This document shows, piece after piece, positions 59,818 through 64,000 of a stretch of DNA of 64,000 nt. Both the position numbers and the translations under genes were made by a program. Source of the stretch: Roseinatronobacter ekhonensis (lineage in GTDB: Bacteria > Pseudomonadota > Alphaproteobacteria > Rhodobacterales > Rhodobacteraceae); contig NZ_UIHC01000014.1 of NCBI RefSeq assembly GCF_900499075.1, positions 1 to 64,000 of the forward strand, in the 5' to 3' direction. The notes under the pieces are model-generated. The model worked only from the letters and a program-made list of their open reading frames with translations. It was not told the origin of the DNA and ran no database searches. Within the stretch, counting starts at the first letter, position 1, and every line of letters starts with the position of its first letter.

Positions 59818-61911
59818 ATGACCGATTGGGACATGTCCAAACCCATCCTCGAAATCGAGACCCTTTCCATCTCGTTCTTCACACGCGCGGGCGAAATCCC
59901 GGCGGTGATGGACTTCTCCTGCTCTATCATGCCGGGCGAGGCGATGGGGCTTGTCGGCGAATCCGGCTGTGGCAAATCCACGGTCGCCTTGGGCGTCATG
60001 CAGGATCTGGGTGTGAACGGGCGCATTGTGGGCGGGTCGATCCGTTTCAAGGGCCGTGATCTGAACACCATGAGCGCGCAGGAACTGGGCAAGCTGCGCG
60101 GCTCTGAAATCGCGATGATCTATCAAGAACCCATGGCCAGCCTGAACCCTGCGATGAAGGTCGGGCGGCAATTGATGGAAGTGCCGATGATCCATCAAAA
60201 CATGGCCGCAGACGCGGCACGAGCGCGGGCGCGGCAATTGGTGGCCGATGTGCGCCTGCCGGACCCGGACCGCATCCTCAACGCCTATCCGCACCAGTTG
60301 TCTGGCGGTCAGCAGCAGCGCATCGTGATCGCCATGGCGCTTATGGCGAATCCCGCGCTTCTTATCCTCGATGAACCCACCACGGCGCTGGACGTGACCG
60401 TAGAGGCGGGCATCGTCGATCTGGTCAAGGATCTGGGCCGCAAATACGGAACATCCATGCTGTTCATCAGCCACAATCTGGGGCTGGTGATGGAAACCTG
60501 CAACCGGCTTTGTGTCATGTATTCCGGCGAGGCGGTCGAGACCGGCAATATTCGCGACGTGTTCAACCGCATGCGGGATCCTTATACGCAGGCATTGTTT
60601 CGCGCCATTCCGCTGCCCAGCGCCAACAAGGGCTCGCGGCCCCTGCGCGCGATCCCCGGTAATTTTCCGCTTCCGCATGAACGCCCGCCCGGCTGCAATT
60701 TCGGCCCGCGCTGCGACTATTTCAAGCAAGGGCTATGCGACGTCGGCGACATCAAGATGGATTTGATAGATGGCGACGACCGTCACCAAAGCCGCTGCAA
60801 TCGCATCCGCGACATCGACTGGACCGCCGTCTGGAGCCCCGACAAACAGGTCGCCGCCTCAGAGATTGGCGACGTCGTGCTGCAAATGGACGATGTTCGA
60901 AAATACTACGAAGTTGCGGCCTCCAGCCTGTTTTCAGGCGGCGACCCCAAAGTCGTGAAAGCCAATGAAACCCTCAGTTTCGATGCCCGAGAGGGCGAGA
61001 CACTGGCCATCGTCGGCGAATCCGGCTGCGGAAAGTCAACCTTCGCCAAGGTGCTGATGGGGCTCGAGACCGCCACCTCTGGCAATATCATGCTGTTTGA
61101 CGAGAACGTGCAATCCACTCCCATTCAACACCGCAACACCGAAACGGTGTCGCATTTGCAGATGGTGTTCCAAAACCCGTTCGACACGCTCAACCCGTCC
61201 ATGACCGTGGGCGCGCAGATCATCCGCGCGTTGGAAGTTTTCGGTGTTGGCAAGACAACCGCAGACCGCGAAAACCGGATGCTGGAATTGCTGGACCTTG
61301 TGAAGCTGCCCCGCGAATTTGCGACCCGCATGCCGCGCCAGCTATCGGGCGGGCAAAAGCAGCGTGTGGGCATTGCGCGCGCCTTTGCGGGCGATGCCAA
61401 GGTGGTTGTGGCCGATGAACCCGTCTCGGCGCTGGATGTGTCGGTGCAGGCGGCGGTCACGGAACTGCTGATGGACATCCAACGCGAAAACGGCACGACG
61501 CTCTTGTTCATCAGCCATGATCTGTCCATCGTGCGGTATCTGTCGGACCGCGTGATGGTGATGTATCTGGGCCATGTGGTCGAACTGGGCACCACAGATC
61601 AGGTCTTCGCGCCCCCCTACCACCCGTATACAGAGGCGCTGCTGTCTGCGGTTCCGGTGGCCGATACATCGGTCATCAAGAAGCGGATCGTGCTGGAAGG
61701 CGATATTCCCTCTGCAATGAACCCGCCGTCTGGATGTCCGTTTCAAACCCGTTGCCCCTGGAAAACAGAGGTGCCGGGCAATCTGTGCGAAACAGAGGTG
61801 CCACCCATGCGCGAGCTTGGCGCGGCGCATCAGATCAAGTGCCATCTTGCAGCCGATATGCTGGCAAAGATGGAGCCGGTTTTCACCCTTGCCGCGGATG
61901 CGGCGGAATAA
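59818..61911 (+). CDS. Peptide-type ABC transporter double ATPase (DppD-DppF fusion)
   Basis: A 697-aa protein with two ATPase halves. The first: Walker A GESGCGKST (about 48-56), signature LSGGQQQRIVIAMAL, Walker B LLILDEPTTALD, then Cys-rich OppDF module (CNFGPRCDYFKQGLC). The second: Walker A GESGCGKST (about 400-408), signature LSGGQKQRVGIARAF, Walker B VVVADEPVSALD and its own C-terminal module (CPFQTRCPWKTEVPGNLC). Such two-in-one ATPases are known in the peptide family. The start at 59818 has AAAAGGAG upstream. Confidence 0.93.
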   Translation: MTDWDMSKPILEIETLSISFFTRAGEIPAVMDFSCSIMPGEAMGLVGESGCGKSTVALGVMQDLGVNGRIVGGSIRFKGRDLNTMSAQELGKLRGSEIAMIYQEPMASLNPAMKVGRQLMEVPMIHQNMAADAARARARQLVADVRLPDPDRILNAYPHQLSGGQQQRIVIAMALMANPALLILDEPTTALDVTVEAGIVDLVKDLGRKYGTSMLFISHNLGLVMETCNRLCVMYSGEAVETGNIRDVFNRMRDPYTQALFRAIPLPSANKGSRPLRAIPGNFPLPHERPPGCNFGPRCDYFKQGLCDVGDIKMDLIDGDDRHQSRCNRIRDIDWTAVWSPDKQVAASEIGDVVLQMDDVRKYYEVAASSLFSGGDPKVVKANETLSFDAREGETLAIVGESGCGKSTFAKVLMGLETATSGNIMLFDENVQSTPIQHRNTETVSHLQMVFQNPFDTLNPSMTVGAQIIRALEVFGVGKTTADRENRMLELLDLVKLPREFATRMPRQLSGGQKQRVGIARAFAGDAKVVVADEPVSALDVSVQAAVTELLMDIQRENGTTLLFISHDLSIVRYLSDRVMVMYLGHVVELGTTDQVFAPPYHPYTEALLSAVPVADTSVIKKRIVLEGDIPSAMNPPSGCPFQTRCPWKTEVPGNLCETEVPPMRELGAAHQIKCHLAADMLAKMEPVFTLAADAAE

Positions 61912-62135
61912 ATCTACACCACGCGGCTCAAGGTCAAAGCCCCGGCACCCCCGGCGCGGGCCGGTGAGGGATCTCTCGATCTCTAGAGGCGGTGGATCGC
62001 CAGAGGTGACAAAACCGTCCACCACCACCCCCTGCGCTGGGCCTGATGAACGCCACGCCACACGACGCGTGAGGTTTCTGGCTGGGCATGACAGACGCTG
62101 AATACCCAAGACGACGGGCCGGCCCCGAACCTCAA
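61912..62135. other. Intergenic region between convergent operons
   Basis: 224 bases between the ATPase stop and the BKACE stop. GC-rich with some short inverted repeats (for example around 61955-61965), but no clean stem plus T-run was found and no gene. Confidence 0.4.
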
Positions 62136-63080
62136 TCAGAATCCCACGTTGTGAGACCCCTTCAGCGCAAGAATGTCGCGTGCCTCATCCGGTGTCGCAA
62201 CAGATAGCCCAAGGCCCTCTATGAGCTGCCGCGCTTTTCGGACTTGTACGGCGTTTGATGTCGCAAGTTCGCCCTTTCCCGCCCAAATGCTGTCTTCTAG
62301 GCCGACCCGCACGTTTCCGCCAAGGGCGACCGCTTGGGTTGCAATGCGCATCTGGTTTGCCCCTGCCCCGAGTACCGACCATCGGTAGTCGTCTCCGAAG
62401 AGCCTGTCGGCCGTGCGCTTCATGTGCAATACGTCCTCTGGGTGCGACCCGATCCCACCCAGCAGGCCGAATACCGATTGCACGAAGTAGGGCGCCTTGA
62501 CGAGCCCGCGATCGGCGAAGTGGGCAAGATTGTAGAGATGCGCGATGTCGTAGCACTCAAATTCGAACCGCGTCCCGTGGCCGTAGCAGGTTTCCAGAAC
62601 GTACTCGATGTCCTGAAAGGAATTGCGGAAAACGAGGTCGCGCGATCCTTCCAGATGCTGACGTTCCCAATCGAATTTGAACTCGGTGAACCTGCTCAGC
62701 ATGGGATACAGGCCGAAATTCATCGACCCCATGTTCAGCGATGCGATTTCGGGCCGATACGTTGCGGCCGGAGCCGCGCGCTCACTTACGCTCATGTAGG
62801 GGCTGCCGCCGGTGGTGATGTTGATCACTGCGCCCGTGGCCTGTTTGACGCGGCCGAGGATCGGCGCAAAGGCCTCCGGGGTCTGATCGGGTTGGCCGGT
62901 CTCCGGATTGCGCGCGTGCAGGTGCAGAATCGCCGCACCGGCCTCAGCCGCTTCGATCGCTGAGCGCGCAATCTCGTCGGCGGTGACTGGCAGATAGGGC
63001 GTCATCGACGGCGTATGGATCGCGCCCGTGATTGCACAGGTGATGATGACTTTTCCCGATTGTGACTCGGTCGTGGTCAT
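62136..63080 (-). CDS. BKACE family beta-keto acid cleavage enzyme
   Basis: A 314-aa TIM-barrel enzyme from ATG 63078-63080 (MTTTESQSGKVIITCAITG) with AAGGAAGG upstream. It belongs to the 3-keto-5-aminohexanoate cleavage (Kce/DUF849) family, which uses zinc to transfer an acyl part of a beta-keto acid to acetyl-CoA. Zinc-binding features: AAILHLHARNPETGQP with HxH and the FECYDIAHL stretch; a late GGNVRVGLEDSIW. Substrates in the family vary (dehydrocarnitine, keto-aminohexanoate, beta-ketoglutarate-like). It is 19 bases downstream of the lactonase gene, forming an operon. Confidence 0.93.
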   Translation of the reverse strand: MTTTESQSGKVIITCAITGAIHTPSMTPYLPVTADEIARSAIEAAEAGAAILHLHARNPETGQPDQTPEAFAPILGRVKQATGAVINITTGGSPYMSVSERAAPAATYRPEIASLNMGSMNFGLYPMLSRFTEFKFDWERQHLEGSRDLVFRNSFQDIEYVLETCYGHGTRFEFECYDIAHLYNLAHFADRGLVKAPYFVQSVFGLLGGIGSHPEDVLHMKRTADRLFGDDYRWSVLGAGANQMRIATQAVALGGNVRVGLEDSIWAGKGELATSNAVQVRKARQLIEGLGLSVATPDEARDILALKGSHNVGF

Positions 63081-63099
63081 GTCGTGGGCCTTCCTTGAG

Positions 63100-64000
63100 C
63101 TAGCCGGCGAAACGCGGTTCAGGCAGGCCACGTATGCCGAGGCCTTTGACGGCGAAAAGACTACCAGCGAGGAATTGCGGCTTTTCTTGTTGTTGGAACA
63201 TGTCGTGAACTGCTGGGTGCTTTACACGCGCCATCGAGGTCACATATATCACGTCGAGATTGTCGCCACCGAACATGACGCTGGTGATGTTTTTCACCGG
63301 CATCCCGATACGTCTTTCCACGCTGCCATCGGGGGCATAGCGCACAAGATCGCCGCTTATGAGTTGGGCGTTCCAAAGGTAGCCTTCGGCGTCGACCGTA
63401 GAGCCATCCGCGACACCTTCATCTGCCTTGGTGGTTGCAAGAACCCGCTTGTTCGCCAATCCTCCCGTGTCGATGTCGTAATCATAGGCCCAGAACTCTT
63501 CCACGAATGTATCGGCGAGGTAGAACGTTTTGTCGTCAGGGCTCCAGCAAGGCCCGTTGGTACACATTATACCGTCCTCGACCTTCGTGACGGAAAGGTC
63601 CGGGTCCAGCCGCCAGAGTCCGCAATTCTTGAGCTCTTCAAGATCGTCCATGCCACCTGCGAAGAAGCGGCCACGCCGGTCGACCTTGCCATCGTTGAGC
63701 CGCGTGCGCTCGATATCGGCATCGACATGCTTGATGAGTTCCAGATCAATCCGGTCGTCCTTGATATGCATGAAGTAAAATCCGTCGCACATCGCTGCGA
63801 CGTGACCGCCCCTCTCACGCAGGGCCATGGCACCGATATCCTTGGGAAGATCCCAGCTTTCCACTTTCCCTGACTTTGGGTCCATCCGCCAGACCGCCTT
63901 CTTGCCAAAGCGCGGGCCGGTACAGTCGAGCCAATAGAGGCGGCCCTCCTCTACGTCCCAAACCGGACCTTCACCCAGATGATTGTTGCATTCGAGGATG
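63100..64000 (-). CDS. SMP-30/gluconolactonase-family lactonase (5' end outside window)
   Basis: The last part of a beta-propeller lactonase; the reading frame is open to the window edge, where it encodes NNHLGEGPVWDVEEGRLYW, a typical SMP-30 N-terminal region with the metal Glu. Further features are GRFFAGGMDDLE, TNGPCWSPDDKTFYLADT and DEGVADGSTVDAEGYLWNA, with the metal-binding Asn and Asp. An internal Met at 63885 is not the start. About 300 residues are visible. It likely hydrolyses a sugar lactone; pairing with a BKACE enzyme suggests a catabolic route from a sugar or sugar-acid lactone to a beta-keto acid. Confidence 0.9.
   Translation of the reverse strand, partial: ILECNNHLGEGPVWDVEEGRLYWLDCTGPRFGKKAVWRMDPKSGKVESWDLPKDIGAMALRERGGHVAAMCDGFYFMHIKDDRIDLELIKHVDADIERTRLNDGKVDRRGRFFAGGMDDLEELKNCGLWRLDPDLSVTKVEDGIMCTNGPCWSPDDKTFYLADTFVEEFWAYDYDIDTGGLANKRVLATTKADEGVADGSTVDAEGYLWNAQLISGDLVRYAPDGSVERRIGMPVKNITSVMFGGDNLDVIYVTSMARVKHPAVHDMFQQQEKPQFLAGSLFAVKGLGIRGLPEPRFAG

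Noticed and set aside
61912-62135. Terminator between the convergent double-ATPase and BKACE genes
   Set aside because: Only short imperfect GC stems without T-runs; evidence insufficient to call one.

Overview
The window is GC-rich DNA from an alphaproteobacterium, most likely a member of the Rhodobacterales. The evidence is a hup/hyp hydrogenase gene set with the composition known from Rhodobacter capsulatus (hupSLCDFGHJK-hypAB-hupR-hypCDE plus hupTUV-hypF), Agl/Thu-type sugar importers, tight ATGA-coupled operons and a recurrent intergenic element. No tRNA, rRNA or CRISPR array was seen. The left edge carries the first codons of an IS630-type transposase, and the right edge cuts an SMP-30-type lactonase gene.

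Layout. 1-5.9 kb: IS630 end, an unrecognised 326-aa protein, a very large zinc-ribbon/class III cyclase/AAA/TPR protein, and divergent to it a membrane protein with a cNMP-binding-like domain and a DUF3307 protein. 6.1-16.6 kb: a GntR/LacI-hybrid regulator followed, across a perfect 12-bp inverted repeat, by an operon of a Gfo/Idh/MocA oxidoreductase, a PHP-type metallohydrolase, a complete family-1 sugar ABC importer, a PfkB kinase and a cytoplasmic sulfatase resembling sulfamidase (heparan N-sulfatase). This looks like uptake and desulfation of a sulfated (amino)sugar. 16.8-24.0 kb: a LacI regulator with a CGAAACCGGTTTCG palindrome and an aglEFG-hydrolase-aglK-like operon. The hydrolase is of the GH63/MGH type and one permease carries a DUF11-like domain in its first periplasmic loop.

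24.1-47.2 kb: a self-contained [NiFe]-hydrogenase island. The minus strand encodes uptake hydrogenase HupSL, cytochrome b HupC and the maturation factors HupDFGHJK, HypAB and HypCDE, with regulator HupR. The plus strand, divergent from hupS, carries a nickel ECF importer operon whose first gene is unrecognised, preceded by a textbook NikR operator (GTATGA-N16-TCATAC). Then come nikR (minus), and hupT-hupU-hupV-hypF, the H2-sensing kinase, regulatory hydrogenase and carbamoyltransferase. A TTG-N5-CAA site, the pattern described for R. capsulatus HupR, lies in the hupS/nik intergenic region.

47.2-55.4 kb: a minus-strand peptide-type ABC operon (SBP, DppB-like, a natural DppC-DppD fusion, DppF-like) ending in its own FCD-type GntR regulator, divergent from a DUF1028 protein plus an M20 carbamoylase/amidase. 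A 16-bp palindrome lies between the two arms. 55.7-61.9 kb: a second peptide-type ABC operon with a Tat-type binding protein, two enlarged permeases and a fused double ATPase. 62.1-64.0 kb: a BKACE family beta-keto acid cleavage enzyme and an SMP-30 lactonase on the minus strand. Apart from the hydrogenase island, the window is mostly a set of four import-and-catabolism operons, each SBP gene being followed by an RNA hairpin before the permease gene.
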